Source: Paenibacillus sp. FSL R5-0766 (lineage in GTDB: Bacteria > Bacillota > Bacilli > Paenibacillales > Paenibacillaceae). Taken from it: a stretch of DNA of 64,000 bases. The stretch covers positions 124,001-188,000 of the forward strand of contig NZ_CP150227.1 in the NCBI RefSeq assembly GCF_037971845.1, read 5' to 3'. Below, piece by piece: positions 42,822-52,369 of the stretch. The notes below the pieces were generated by a model. It did no database searches and was not told the origin of the DNA. It saw only the letters and a program-made list of their open reading frames with translations. Each line of letters begins with the position of its first letter. Position 1 is the first letter of the stretch. The position numbers and the translations under genes are program-made.

Positions 42822-43721
42822 TTGACCATCACATACTTGAAAAGGTATTGGCAATTATATGCGCTCATCTCACTGCCTCTGATCTACTTCTTGATCTTTC
42901 GTTACGGCCCAATGTACGGGGTTCAGATCGCTTTTAAGGATTTCAACTTGTTTCAGGGCATCAACGGGAGTGAGTGGATCGGTTTCGATGCTTTTCGCGA
43001 GGTATTTGGAATGCGGGACTTCTACACTACATTGCGAAACACCTTCATGCTAAATTTCCTCGACCTGCTTGTTTCGTTCCCTGCTCCAATTATATTGGCA
43101 ATCATGCTCTATGAAGTTCGATTCAAATGGTTTAAGAAAATATCGCAAACGATTCTGTACATTCCTCACTTTATCTCCTGGGTTATCATCGGGGGAATTG
43201 TATACCAATTGTTCGGTAATCAATCCGGTATGGTTAACGGTGTACTGGAGAGTATGGGCTTTAATTCGATACCATTTTTGACAGAGAAAAATCCATGGCT
43301 TGTGACGTACCTATTCACAGGTGTCTGGCAAAGTGCAGGGTGGGGAACCATTCTATATCTGGCCGCATTAACCGGCGTCAACAAGGAATTGTTTGAAGCA
43401 GCTGAGATCGATGGAGCATCGCGGCTGAAGAGAATCTGGCACATAACGCTGCCAAGTATCAAACCAACCATCGTGACCTTGCTCATTCTTAATCTCGGAC
43501 ATATGGTCAGCATTGGCTTTGATCGACCTTATATTATCGGTAACACAGCGGTACGTGAATATTCAGATGTACTTAGTACCTTTGTATACAGGGTCGGCCT
43601 TGAATCAGGACAATACACGCTGGCAACTGTCGTAGGACTATTCCAGGCTGTTGTAGGGCTAATCTTTGTACTTGGCTCTAACTATATTTCAAAAAAGGCA
43701 ACCGGCGAAGGCATTTTATAA
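42822..43721 (+). CDS. ABC transporter permease (LplB-like)
   Basis: Inner-membrane channel subunit of a carbohydrate importer, 299 residues with about six membrane segments (for example LYALISLPLIYFLIFRYGP and YTLATVVGLFQAVVGLIFVL). The cytoplasmic EAA loop that contacts the ATPase is seen as EAAEIDGASRLKRIWHITLP. FRYGPMYGVQIAFKDFN is typical of LplB proteins. The start is a TTG at 42822 eight bases after TAGGAGG. It follows the binding protein and pairs with the second permease. No ATPase gene is nearby. Confidence 0.93.
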   Translation: MTITYLKRYWQLYALISLPLIYFLIFRYGPMYGVQIAFKDFNLFQGINGSEWIGFDAFREVFGMRDFYTTLRNTFMLNFLDLLVSFPAPIILAIMLYEVRFKWFKKISQTILYIPHFISWVIIGGIVYQLFGNQSGMVNGVLESMGFNSIPFLTEKNPWLVTYLFTGVWQSAGWGTILYLAALTGVNKELFEAAEIDGASRLKRIWHITLPSIKPTIVTLLILNLGHMVSIGFDRPYIIGNTAVREYSDVLSTFVYRVGLESGQYTLATVVGLFQAVVGLIFVLGSNYISKKATGEGIL

Positions 43722-43791
43722 GTTATCAAAGCATGAAAGATACGCCAATCGGCTTGTATTTATAGACCATCAGTAAAGGAGCTGTGCGCAT

Positions 43792-44664
43792 ATGAGTGAA
43801 CGCACCTCAAATCGGATTTTTGATATCGTTAATATCTCCTTTATCAGTTTGTTTGTTATATTCTGTCTGGCTCCATTTTTGCACACCATTGCGATATCTC
43901 TAAGTTCTAACAGGGCTATTACTTCGGGAGAAGTGACCATTTTTCCTAAAGAATTTAACTGGGATGCGTATATTCAAGTATTCTCTGATCAATCTATGCT
44001 CTACTCATTGGGCTTTACGTCTGTGTTGACAGTGGCAACCACAGTGTTGTGCATGTTATTCACACTTGCTGCTGCATACCCGTTAACCAAGAAAAAATTG
44101 AAAGGGCGCAAGCTCTTCATGTATGTCATCATCATTACGATGTTTTTCAGTGGCGGGATGATTCCCGAGTATTTGCTCATTCGTGATCTCAATATGCTTA
44201 ATTCAGTCTGGGCACTGATCTTACCGGGATTGGTAAGTCCATTTAACCTGATTATCCTGATCTCATTCTTCAGAGGCATTCCTGAAAGTCTGGAAGAATC
44301 AGCAGAAATTGACGGCAGCTCACATGTACACACGTTATTCAAAATCATACTGCCATTATCCATGCCTGTACTTGCCACCTTAGCGCTATTCTATGCGGTT
44401 GGTCGCTGGAATGGATTCCAGGATTCACTTTTGTATATTAATGATCCCAAGTTGTATCCACTACAATTGAAGCTCTTCCAAATGGTTCAAAACAACATGG
44501 TGAGTGAACTTACATTGATGGAAGGTGCTAACCGCACACCACTGACTCCGGAAAGTCTCAAGGCAGCCACAGTTGTATTCGCAACTGTACCCATTCTGCT
44601 TGTCTATCCGTGGCTGCAAAAGTATTTTGTCAGCGGTGCCATGCTTGGCGCGGTAAAAGGTTGA
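43792..44664 (+). CDS. ABC transporter permease (YtcP/LplC-like)
   Basis: Second membrane subunit of the importer, 290 residues with six predicted membrane segments. The EAA loop is EESAEIDGSSHVHTLFKIILPLS, and SLSSNRAITSGEVTIFPKEFN is typical of YtcP-like proteins. AAAGGAGC precedes the ATG. Together with the binding protein and the first permease it makes a type I carbohydrate importer lacking its own ATPase; MsmX at 24.2 kb is the likely motor. Confidence 0.93.
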   Translation: MSERTSNRIFDIVNISFISLFVIFCLAPFLHTIAISLSSNRAITSGEVTIFPKEFNWDAYIQVFSDQSMLYSLGFTSVLTVATTVLCMLFTLAAAYPLTKKKLKGRKLFMYVIIITMFFSGGMIPEYLLIRDLNMLNSVWALILPGLVSPFNLIILISFFRGIPESLEESAEIDGSSHVHTLFKIILPLSMPVLATLALFYAVGRWNGFQDSLLYINDPKLYPLQLKLFQMVQNNMVSELTLMEGANRTPLTPESLKAATVVFATVPILLVYPWLQKYFVSGAMLGAVKG

Positions 44665-44713
44665 TATTAAAAACGGGGTAAGCTCCAGCCAATGGGAAGG
44701 AGAAGGGAATCAG

Positions 44714-45664
44714 ATGCAGCACATAGATAAGGGCATATATTCATTCTCGACATGTTGGAATATCCGAAAACATGATGTCGGGGAAAATATGATTCGGGAG
44801 ATTGCGGATCTCGGCTTTCGTCGGGTGGAGCTCAATTATAACGTGACGAAGGAAATGCTCACGACGATTGAGCCCATGATTGAGCGTGGAGAGATCGGAA
44901 TTTCTAGTGTCCACAACACTTTTCCACATGACCCTGATCCCGATTATGGTACGGACTCCATCTTGCTCGGTTTCGAAGATGAAGTGAAACGTAAGCGGGC
45001 GATCGAATTGCTGGTAGAGTCGGCTGAATATGCCCAACGTTATGGGGGAGAAGCTGTTGTTGTACACCCGGGAGAAGTACCTTTTCCTGAGGATATCAGC
45101 AAAGACCTTGGAAAGATCTATAACGAGGAAGGTCCGGATTCACCGAAGTATCGCAGCAAATGGGCTGAACTGATGGAGCGGCGGCAAGCTCTCAGTTCAG
45201 GGTATGTGGAGAAAATTATCGCCAGTCTGGATGAAGTATGCAATCGGGCGGCAGCTAAGGGTCTGAATGTTCGTTTTGGCATCGAGACGAGATCCAGACC
45301 ACAACAAATTCCTACCCTTGCCGAAGCCAAGACCATCATTACGGCCCTCAAAGGGGCTCCGGTCGGTATCTGGTACGATACCGGTCATGCCATCATGATG
45401 GACCGAATGGGCCTTTATGACAGTGTGGGAGAAATGCAAGGCCTGATGGATGATATCGTAGGGGTCCATATCCATGAGACACTTGGTCTCTCGGATCACT
45501 GGTGCCCGTATGTACACAGTAAGGATATGAACTTCTATGATGCCTATCTGCCGATGATTCGCCGTGCACAGGTGAAGGTGTATGAGTTGAAGTCTGCCTG
45601 TAAGGCAGAGGAGATCCATGAGAGTCATGACTTGCTTATGAAGAAGCTTGGAGTGACAGAGTAG
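44714..45664 (+). CDS. Sugar phosphate isomerase/epimerase family TIM-barrel protein
   Basis: Protein of 316 residues of the xylose isomerase-like / AP endonuclease 2 superfamily. Likely metal ligands lie in VVVHPGEVPF (His), FGIETRSRPQQ (Glu), WYDTGHA (Asp/His), VGVHIHETLG (His) and VYELKS (Glu). The superfamily includes isomerases, epimerases and dehydratases of sugars and inositols; the exact reaction cannot be told. Its place directly after the permeases, with a GGAAGGAGAAGGG site, points to intracellular conversion of the imported sugar. Confidence 0.85.
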   Translation: MQHIDKGIYSFSTCWNIRKHDVGENMIREIADLGFRRVELNYNVTKEMLTTIEPMIERGEIGISSVHNTFPHDPDPDYGTDSILLGFEDEVKRKRAIELLVESAEYAQRYGGEAVVVHPGEVPFPEDISKDLGKIYNEEGPDSPKYRSKWAELMERRQALSSGYVEKIIASLDEVCNRAAAKGLNVRFGIETRSRPQQIPTLAEAKTIITALKGAPVGIWYDTGHAIMMDRMGLYDSVGEMQGLMDDIVGVHIHETLGLSDHWCPYVHSKDMNFYDAYLPMIRRAQVKVYELKSACKAEEIHESHDLLMKKLGVTE

Positions 45665-45706
45665 GCGCGGTGTTGTGGGAAACAGTTTGCATGTTCACAG
45701 CATGTG

Positions 45707-45736
45707 TTTAACGACTGTAAAAATATGATATATACT
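45707..45736 (+). promoter_or_regulatory. Candidate promoter before the 583-residue protein
   Basis: TTTAAC (45707-45712) and TATACT (45731-45736), 18-base spacer. If used, it would let the last gene of the locus be transcribed separately with a leader of about 110 bases. Confidence 0.4.
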
Positions 45737-45855
45737 GACGAGAAAAATGAACTCACCTACGGGCGGTATGAGTAAGCTTCCGGTCTGAATTAAAGGCGCT
45801 GAGGCAACATACTCCGCACATCGGGAGAATGCATTGGTATGGAGGGGAACTGCAC

Positions 45856-47607
45856 ATGTACAAACAACTGGTGGACAGTAATGACAGAGCGGTAGAAAGA
45901 GGCATATCCCGGCAGATGCTTGACCCGGAAAGCCGTTACTATGGAGGGACAATTGATCCCTTTACAGGTGTTGCCTGGGTTAACCATACGACTGGAACAC
46001 CCACGGATATGTGTTACTGGGGAGCTGCGCTCTCCAATCCGGACTCTATCTATTACCGGGATGAGTCGTTGTTAAATCGACTGCTGTTAGCTACGGAATT
46101 TGTACTTCGCTTCCAGCACGACGACGGTTCAATATCGCCTGGCTGGACCAATTACCATTCCCCTCCGGATACCGCATTTGTCGTTGTAGGGTATTCACAG
46201 TTGTATCAGCTTCTTCAGCAGCAAGAATGGGAGCCGCTTCAACCTGTATTGAACAATATGAGACTGTTTCTGGAACGTACAATTCCAACCATGCTTACAG
46301 GAGGTTGTCATACGCCCAATCATCGCTGGGTGCTATGCGCGGCGCTTGGTTTCCTGCATGAAATATTTGATCTGGAGGAAGCTGTGCAGCGCGCAGAGCA
46401 GTGGATAGATGAAGGCATGGATATTACACCCGATGGGGAGTGGACAGAACGGAGCAATGGGATATACAGCGCAGTTAGCGACATTATGTTAATCCATGCC
46501 GCACGCCTGCTCAATCGTCCTGAACTGCTGGAACCAGTGAGGCTTAATCTCCGCATGATGGTGTATCTGGTCCATCCAACGGGTGAAATTGTTACGGATT
46601 ATTCAGGGCGACAGGATCTGGGCAGTGTTCATGATCTGTCACCTTACTATCTGCCTTATGCCATTTTGGCTCGGCTGGACGGTGATCCACTTTTTGCAGG
46701 TATGGCAGCCTGGGCTGGAGATACATTGACCGATCCGGGAGTATGTTCGGTGAATACACTCATTCGATTAATGCTTGAGCCGGAGCTTCAACAGACGAAT
46801 GATACACGTGATGCATTACCGGAACAGTATGAGGTCATGCTGAATGAACATTTTGTACGGGGAGAATATCTGGAGCAGATGGATTCGGTAGGGCATCACG
46901 GACGTATCTCGCACAGTCGGATGCATACGGACTTTGGTGCTCCGGTAGCTCGAATTCGGGATGGCGCTACAAGTGTGACTGTGATGACAGAAGTTCCTTC
47001 TTTCTTCGCTCTTCGTCATGGCAAGGTGCGCCTGCTGGCTGTGCAACTGGCCTCTTACTTTAATCCAGGGTATGTACCTATGCAGCAAATGACGAGGCTG
47101 TCCGAAGGGTATCGACTAACTGGTGAGCAGAAAAAAGGTTACTACGGCCCAATCCCTGCAAACCTGCTGCCAGAATCGGCTGCATCAGCCATCAGTCCAT
47201 GGTACTTGTTGCCTCATCAGAGTCGTCAGCTTACTCATGAGCAGACCTTCCGTGTAGGAGCAGAGTTACTGCCAACGGAAAACGGATGGAGCATGCATCT
47301 ATCTGGACAGGAACCGGCGGACATTATGATGCAGTTATCCTTTGTATTCGGAAGCGAAGGTGAGCTGATCTGTGAAGACTCGATTGAAACGAGTGAGGGT
47401 CATTATTTGTGGAAAGGCGGTACATTACGCTATACCTGCGGAGAAGACTGGCTGGAGATCACCGGGGGCGAACTGGGTCATCTGGCGGCAACGGTACGTG
47501 AGGCAAAACTGCCGGACAAGTGTAAGGTTGTGCTGGTCAATTTCATGACACCTTTTGATAAGACCCTTCATATTTCACTTTCACCTTCGATGGCGTTGAA
47601 AAATTAA
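45856..47607 (+). CDS. Uncharacterised cytoplasmic protein, possibly an (alpha/alpha) barrel carbohydrate enzyme
   Basis: Protein of 583 residues with no signal peptide and no membrane segment. The ATG at 45856 follows GGAGGGGA; an in-frame ATG at 45829 precedes that site. The first 330 residues are rich in helices and aromatic residues (NHTTGTPTDMCYWGAALSNP, FQHDDGSISPGWTNYHSPPD, GGCHTPNHRWVLCAALGFLH, VTDYSGRQDLGSVHDLSPYY), which suggests an alpha-toroid like polysaccharide lyases or glycoside hydrolases. The last 240 residues look beta-rich (SHSRMHTDFGAPVARIRDGA and onward). I do not recognise a named family. It ends the sugar locus, so action on an imported oligosaccharide is the best guess. 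Confidence 0.7.
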   Translation: MYKQLVDSNDRAVERGISRQMLDPESRYYGGTIDPFTGVAWVNHTTGTPTDMCYWGAALSNPDSIYYRDESLLNRLLLATEFVLRFQHDDGSISPGWTNYHSPPDTAFVVVGYSQLYQLLQQQEWEPLQPVLNNMRLFLERTIPTMLTGGCHTPNHRWVLCAALGFLHEIFDLEEAVQRAEQWIDEGMDITPDGEWTERSNGIYSAVSDIMLIHAARLLNRPELLEPVRLNLRMMVYLVHPTGEIVTDYSGRQDLGSVHDLSPYYLPYAILARLDGDPLFAGMAAWAGDTLTDPGVCSVNTLIRLMLEPELQQTNDTRDALPEQYEVMLNEHFVRGEYLEQMDSVGHHGRISHSRMHTDFGAPVARIRDGATSVTVMTEVPSFFALRHGKVRLLAVQLASYFNPGYVPMQQMTRLSEGYRLTGEQKKGYYGPIPANLLPESAASAISPWYLLPHQSRQLTHEQTFRVGAELLPTENGWSMHLSGQEPADIMMQLSFVFGSEGELICEDSIETSEGHYLWKGGTLRYTCGEDWLEITGGELGHLAATVREAKLPDKCKVVLVNFMTPFDKTLHISLSPSMALKN

Positions 47608-47711
47608 AGCGATTGAGACTCTATTCTTCGGATGTTAACAAAGTCTATCGTTTTAGTTGATCTAATGCAGTTTCAATTGATGTAGTTACCTGAGTAATAT
47701 CTGTTTACAAA

Positions 47712-47768
47712 AAATAAAGATGGCATTTCATCCGTGTATGATGGAATGTCGTCTTTATTTGCATTTTT
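47712..47768 (+). terminator. Long hairpin terminator after the sugar locus
   Basis: A 21-bp stem (47712-47732 with 47740-47760, a few G-T or mismatched pairs) around a seven-base loop, followed by a T-rich stretch. Confidence 0.85.
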
Positions 47769-47793
47769 TTCATAAACGACATGAAACTACATA

Positions 47794-47824
47794 TTGAGAA
47801 GTGGGCCTTAAGATGTGGTATACT
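47794..47824 (+). promoter_or_regulatory. Promoter of the TPR gene
   Basis: TTGAGA (47794-47799) and TATACT (47819-47824) with a 19-base spacer and an upstream TGG giving an extended -10. Confidence 0.5.
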
Positions 47825-47865
47825 GAAGAGTATGAATGAAATGCAAAGAGGAGGTGCCTTGGAAG

Positions 47866-49599
47866 ATGAAGGGCAAGCTAGTGCGGGCTGAGGGACACCT
47901 TGCCAATATTATACCGATTCACTTGGATGCTTCTTTCTTCTTTGAAAGAGCTGTCCGCTCGCTGGACCGAAATCATGTCGACAAGGCATTAAAATATTTT
48001 CGCAAAGCTGTTGAATACGAACCGGAAAATCCGGTAAATCATTGTAATATGGCGGGTATATTATCGGAGAAGGGGGATTACGAAGCCTCCAATGCCATTC
48101 TGGCTAACGTGCTGGAAGTGGTAGATCCGTCAATGACGGAATGTTATTTCTATATGGCGAACAATTATGCAAATATGGATCGGTTTGAGGAAGCCGAGCA
48201 AGCACTTGTTACCTATCTGGAGGAGGACACCCAAGGTCAGTTCATGACGGAAGCCGAAGAGATGATGGAGCTTCTGTACTATGAGCTGGATCGTCCGACC
48301 AAACTGAATCGAATCAAATCACGCAAAGGTGTAGTGGAGCACGATCAGGCACGGGAACTGCTGGAAGAAGGAAAATTTGCACAGGCTGCTGAATTGCTTG
48401 AAGGCATGTCTTCTGATTATCCTGATTACTTGGCTGCCCGTAACAATCTGGCACTCGCCTACTATTATATGGGTCTGTTTCCCAAAGCAAAAGAGACCAT
48501 TGCCGAAGTGCTTGAACAGGAACCAGGTAATCTGCATGCACTCTGTAATCTGGCCATTTTCCATCAAAATGAGAACCGGGCTGATCAAGTGCTGCTTCTG
48601 ATCAAAAAATTGCGGGTCATCGTGCCATTCCAGCACGAACAAGTCTACAAACTGGCGACAACAATGGGAATTCTGGGCCAACACGATACGGCTTATGTTC
48701 ACTTCCGGCGTTTGCTCAAGGACGAAGAGACAGCTGCTGATCCGGCACTTGCTCACTATGCAGCCGTGGCGGCTTATAATACAGAACGTTATGATGCTGC
48801 TGAGCGTTTATGGCATCATGTGTCCAAGCTTGATCCGGGTTCTGAAGTATCCCGGTATTATCTGTCAGGTCTTGAGGCTGTAAGACAAGGCGAGCAAGAG
48901 CCAGAGAAGCTGAGCTATCACTATCATCTGCCATTTGATGAGCAGTTCAGACAGTGGGAGAACTATGGTAGTGGCATACCTGAAGAAATGAAGAATGATC
49001 CACTGATTCGCTCATCTTTCTTCTGGGCATTACGTCATGGTGATCGGGCAACCAAGCTACAGGTGATTCATGCGCTTGGGATGATCGGTGACTATGAGGT
49101 GCAGCAGGCTCTGCAATCCTTTATTGAAGAGCCTGGAGAAGAACAGGATCTGCTTGAGGCAGCACAAACTGTACTGAACGGATTGAAATCGGCTGAACAT
49201 GAGGATCGGAATACTCAGGTGGTTCGACCCTTTTCTCCTGTAGCCTTGAAGTCTATTGGGAAGGTTCCATCCACATCAGAGCAATTGGACACTGGTTCAA
49301 CCTCCCATTGGCAGGCTGTTGTTGATCGTGCGTTACAGATGTCTGAAGCAAAGGCTGAGTTGCAGCAAGAGATGGAACGGCTCTGGACGGATTATGTATC
49401 CCGGGTACATCCGGAGGTTCCGGGTACGAAGCAGATTGAGGGTTGGGCTGCAGGACTTGAATATTTGGCAGCGAAGAATCACAGTCGGCCCGTTACCTAT
49501 CAAAGCATTGCTGAGCGGTATGGGATATCGGCATCAACGGTTAGCAAGTATGCTAAACAGATTCATTCGGTTTGTAACAGCAAGCCACCACTTGTATAG
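47866..49599 (+). CDS. Tetratricopeptide repeat protein with C-terminal helix-turn-helix (YvcD-like position)
   Basis: Protein of 577 residues, soluble, with several TPR units (SLDRNHVDKALKYFRKAVEY, AGILSEKGDYEASNAILANV, LEEGKFAQAAELLEGMSSDY, LALAYYYMGLFPKAKETIAE) over residues 30-320. A further helical domain contains HEAT-like repeats (ALRHGDRATKLQVIHALGMI). The extreme C-terminus has YQSIAERYGISASTVSKYAK, a helix-turn-helix-like unit. The ATG at 47866 follows AGAGGAGG. It occupies the place of B. subtilis yvcD before trxB. Its function is unknown; the combination suggests a scaffold or regulator that may bind nucleic acid. Confidence 0.85.
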   Translation: MKGKLVRAEGHLANIIPIHLDASFFFERAVRSLDRNHVDKALKYFRKAVEYEPENPVNHCNMAGILSEKGDYEASNAILANVLEVVDPSMTECYFYMANNYANMDRFEEAEQALVTYLEEDTQGQFMTEAEEMMELLYYELDRPTKLNRIKSRKGVVEHDQARELLEEGKFAQAAELLEGMSSDYPDYLAARNNLALAYYYMGLFPKAKETIAEVLEQEPGNLHALCNLAIFHQNENRADQVLLLIKKLRVIVPFQHEQVYKLATTMGILGQHDTAYVHFRRLLKDEETAADPALAHYAAVAAYNTERYDAAERLWHHVSKLDPGSEVSRYYLSGLEAVRQGEQEPEKLSYHYHLPFDEQFRQWENYGSGIPEEMKNDPLIRSSFFWALRHGDRATKLQVIHALGMIGDYEVQQALQSFIEEPGEEQDLLEAAQTVLNGLKSAEHEDRNTQVVRPFSPVALKSIGKVPSTSEQLDTGSTSHWQAVVDRALQMSEAKAELQQEMERLWTDYVSRVHPEVPGTKQIEGWAAGLEYLAAKNHSRPVTYQSIAERYGISASTVSKYAKQIHSVCNSKPPLV

Positions 49600-49772
49600 A
49601 AAAAGTTCGCTTTAACTCGTTTTCAGAAAGACATCATCAGGTGAAGGATACAACAACCGGGAAAACGGGTAAACTTAACGAATGGGCCTCGTAAACGCCT
49701 GTAGGATATCATCTTGGCAAGTTCATCGCTAGTACAACACATTCTCACCTTAATTAAGGAGGCTGTATCTAT

Positions 49773-50732
49773 ATGTCTAAATACAGAACGATTGTGATCG
49801 GAACGGGACCTGCGGGTCTGACAGCAGCGATATATCTGGCTCGTGCTAATCTGAAACCACTGGTTATCGAAGGTCTTCAGCCGGGTGGTCAATTGACGAC
49901 GACAACGGAAGTTGAGAATTTCCCCGGTTTCCCGCAAGGTATCATGGGTCCGGAACTGATGGACAACATGCGTAAGCAAGCTGAACGTTTTGGAGCAGAA
50001 TTCAAAAACGGTTGGGTGGAAGAGGTTGATTTCAGCAAACCGCCCTTCAAGGTCAAAGTTGGAGGAATCGGTGAATTGGAAGCTGAATCGATCATTATCT
50101 CCACAGGTGCTTCTGCTCGTTATCTCGGTATTCCGGGCGAGCAGGAAAATGTGGGACGTGGTGTAAGCACATGCGCGACATGTGACGGTTTCTTCTTCCG
50201 AGGCAAAAAAATCGTGGTCGTGGGCGGCGGAGACTCCGCGATGGAGGAAGCGAGTTTCCTGACTCGTTTTGCAACAGACGTGACATTGGTTCACCGCCGG
50301 GATGAATTGCGTGCATCCAAGATTATGCAGGATCGGGCTCGCAGCAATGAAAAGGTGAAGTGGGCGCTGAACCGTACTCCACTCGAGGTCATACCAGAAG
50401 CTTTGGGTGTCAAAGGACTGAAGGTGCGCAACAACGAGACGGGGCAGGAAGAGTTGCTCGAAGCAGATGGCGTATTCGTTGCCATTGGTCACACACCGAA
50501 TACCGGATTCCTGGGAAATGCGATCACACTGGACGAACATGGCTATGTTGTCGTTAAACCGGGAACAACGGAGACCAATATTCCGGGTGTATTCGCCTGT
50601 GGTGATGTTCAGGATACGAAGTATCGTCAAGCTATTACGGCTGCAGGATCAGGATGTATGGCCGCGATGGATTGTGAGAAGTTCCTTGAAGGAAGCATTG
50701 TTCATGATTGGAGCGAAACGTTGGATAAATAA
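49773..50732 (+). CDS. trxB: Thioredoxin reductase
   Basis: Flavoprotein that passes electrons from NADPH to thioredoxin, central to thiol redox balance. It has 319 residues. The FAD-binding motif is GTGPAGLTAAIYLARA, the redox pair Cys134/Cys137 lies in STCATCDGFFF, the NADPH motif is VVVGGGDSAMEEA, and the C-terminal FAD contact is VFACGDVQDTKYRQAITAAG. TAAGGAGG precedes the ATG. It is followed by a strong terminator and preceded by the TPR gene, as in Bacillus. Confidence 0.97.
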   Translation: MSKYRTIVIGTGPAGLTAAIYLARANLKPLVIEGLQPGGQLTTTTEVENFPGFPQGIMGPELMDNMRKQAERFGAEFKNGWVEEVDFSKPPFKVKVGGIGELEAESIIISTGASARYLGIPGEQENVGRGVSTCATCDGFFFRGKKIVVVGGGDSAMEEASFLTRFATDVTLVHRRDELRASKIMQDRARSNEKVKWALNRTPLEVIPEALGVKGLKVRNNETGQEELLEADGVFVAIGHTPNTGFLGNAITLDEHGYVVVKPGTTETNIPGVFACGDVQDTKYRQAITAAGSGCMAAMDCEKFLEGSIVHDWSETLDK

Positions 50733-50795
50733 GCATTACATGCGTGAGGTTAGGCATATGTTAGGAATAAGAGACAACGGGAAGTCTCATGAATG

Positions 50796-50824
50796 AGAGA
50801 AGCCGGAAGGCTTCTCTTTTTTTG
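50796..50824 (+). terminator. Terminator after trxB
   Basis: AGAGAAGCC (50796-50804) pairs with GGCTTCTCT (50809-50817), followed by a T run. Confidence 0.92.
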
Positions 50825-50884
50825 AAACTACAGTGGGCATGAGTTCGTATACATATAGGGCATATTAGCTGTGAGGTGAAGATT

Positions 50885-51925
50885 TTGGGGGAAATGATAA
50901 AAGATTGGTTACAGAATGCGACAGTGAGACGGTTTTTGATCTTGCTCTTGTTCTGTTTAATTTTGTTCAGTATGGGGAGTATGCTGCACATGATTCTGCT
51001 GTTGTTCCTGGTGACATATGTCATGAACAGGTTACAGCATTTCATTACAGGTGGTCTGAATCGATTGTTTCCGATCAATTATAAAGTTGTGGTCATCCTG
51101 CTCTATATGATCGTGATCGCAGTCATTGTGCTTGGCATATCCAGATATTCACCACGGATCGTGGATCAGGTCGTTCAGTTGACCAACGAGATTATGAAAT
51201 TTCTGGATAGTGCAGACGGTGATAATTTTGCATCCAAAATTGCGGGTTATCTTCAATCCTTCGATATTAAAAATTACACCAATGATGCATTGAAATATAT
51301 TTTCGCTTTGAGCAAATGGCTGGAGTTTATTCTGCTTGTCATCATTCTAAGTCTGTTCTTCTTGTTACAGAAGCAGGAGATATCCAAGTTCACGTCCAAG
51401 TTCAAAACAAGTAAAATTGGATGGTTCTACAATGAAGTGGCTTATCTGGGAGACAAATTCGTGTCTTCTTTTGGTAAAGTCATTGAGGCACAGCTTCTTA
51501 TTGCGGTGTTTAATACGGTGCTGACGATACTTGGCTTATGGATTCTGGGCTTCCCGTATCTGTTCGCTCTGACTATTCTGGTGTTCATGCTCAGTCTGGT
51601 TCCCGTTGCGGGAGTTATCATCTCACTTGTACCGCTCTGTCTGATCGGGTATCAGATGGGTGGACTGAAATTAAGCATTATTGTAATCATCATGATTATT
51701 GTTATTCATGCTTTGGAGACGTACTTCCTGAATCCAAAACTGATGGCACACAAGACCAAATTGCCAATGTTCTACACCTTTATCGTTCTAATTCTGTCGC
51801 AACACTTTCTGGGGATCTGGGGACTGATCATTGGTATTCCGATCTTTGTCTTCCTGCTCGATATTCTGGATGTGAACAAGATGGAGAAGACGGAAGAGCC
51901 GGTACGTGTGGAAACGAAGTTATAA
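50885..51925 (+). CDS. AI-2E family transporter (UPF0118)
   Basis: Polytopic membrane protein of about 346 residues with seven or eight hydrophobic segments (for example FLILLLFCLILFSMGSMLHM and FLLVIILSLFFLL-like stretches) and the conserved C-terminal half (LGFPYLFALTILVFMLSLVP, then GVIISLVPLCLIGYQMGG, ALETYFLNPKLMAHKTKLP). Members export autoinducer-2 or act as ion/proton exchangers; the substrate here is unknown. Start is uncertain: the TTG at 50885 is well spaced from GAGGTGA, while GTG 50876 and ATG 50894 are alternatives. It is monocistronic. Confidence 0.85.
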   Translation: MGEMIKDWLQNATVRRFLILLLFCLILFSMGSMLHMILLLFLVTYVMNRLQHFITGGLNRLFPINYKVVVILLYMIVIAVIVLGISRYSPRIVDQVVQLTNEIMKFLDSADGDNFASKIAGYLQSFDIKNYTNDALKYIFALSKWLEFILLVIILSLFFLLQKQEISKFTSKFKTSKIGWFYNEVAYLGDKFVSSFGKVIEAQLLIAVFNTVLTILGLWILGFPYLFALTILVFMLSLVPVAGVIISLVPLCLIGYQMGGLKLSIIVIIMIIVIHALETYFLNPKLMAHKTKLPMFYTFIVLILSQHFLGIWGLIIGIPIFVFLLDILDVNKMEKTEEPVRVETKL

Positions 51926-52369
51926 CGCAGAAAATCAACTGAGTTTAACCCCAATTCTACAACTTCAGAATTTTCATAAAAGTAAGGGCGCCTTCTATAT
52001 GTGGAAGGCGCTTTTTTGTTGGCAATACCGTCATTCGATAGCTCTCTGTATGAGAATGACAGGTGGCGGGGTGCATAAGACGAGTCACCACTATGAGGGG
52101 ACGATGTTGATCTTTTATGAATGGAACGAGTGAAGATGCAATATCATGAGTTGAGGCTTCCTCTGTTATGGAGGAAGGAATAAAGCGTGCGTTTATAAAT
52201 GAAGGTAATGAGATTGTATACGTATTCAAAAATGCTATGTGATGTGGTTCACAACCCTGGTGAAGCATGATGTATACAAGGTCTTATCGTCTTGACCCAG
52301 GCGTATCCTTCAATTATAGTTGGTACGTAGGACTTAAACTATTTTAGATAGATAAAGGTGGCTTGCAGC
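51926..52369 (+). other. Intergenic region before glk
   Basis: About 440 bases with no supported gene. It contains the terminator at 51988-52017 and a small hairpin (CTTCCTC/GAGGAAG near 52158-52178) without a T run. No clear promoter was found for glk; AAAGGTGG before the start is its ribosome binding site. Confidence 0.4.
51988..52017 (+). terminator. Terminator after the AI-2E family gene
   Basis: GCGCCTTC (51988-51995) pairs with GAAGGCGC (52004-52011), followed by six T. Confidence 0.92.

Noticed and set aside
45737..45855. Possible riboswitch in the leader of the 583-residue protein
   Set aside because: Only a short GAGTA/TACTC pairing was seen and no known riboswitch core. Not enough to report as a feature.
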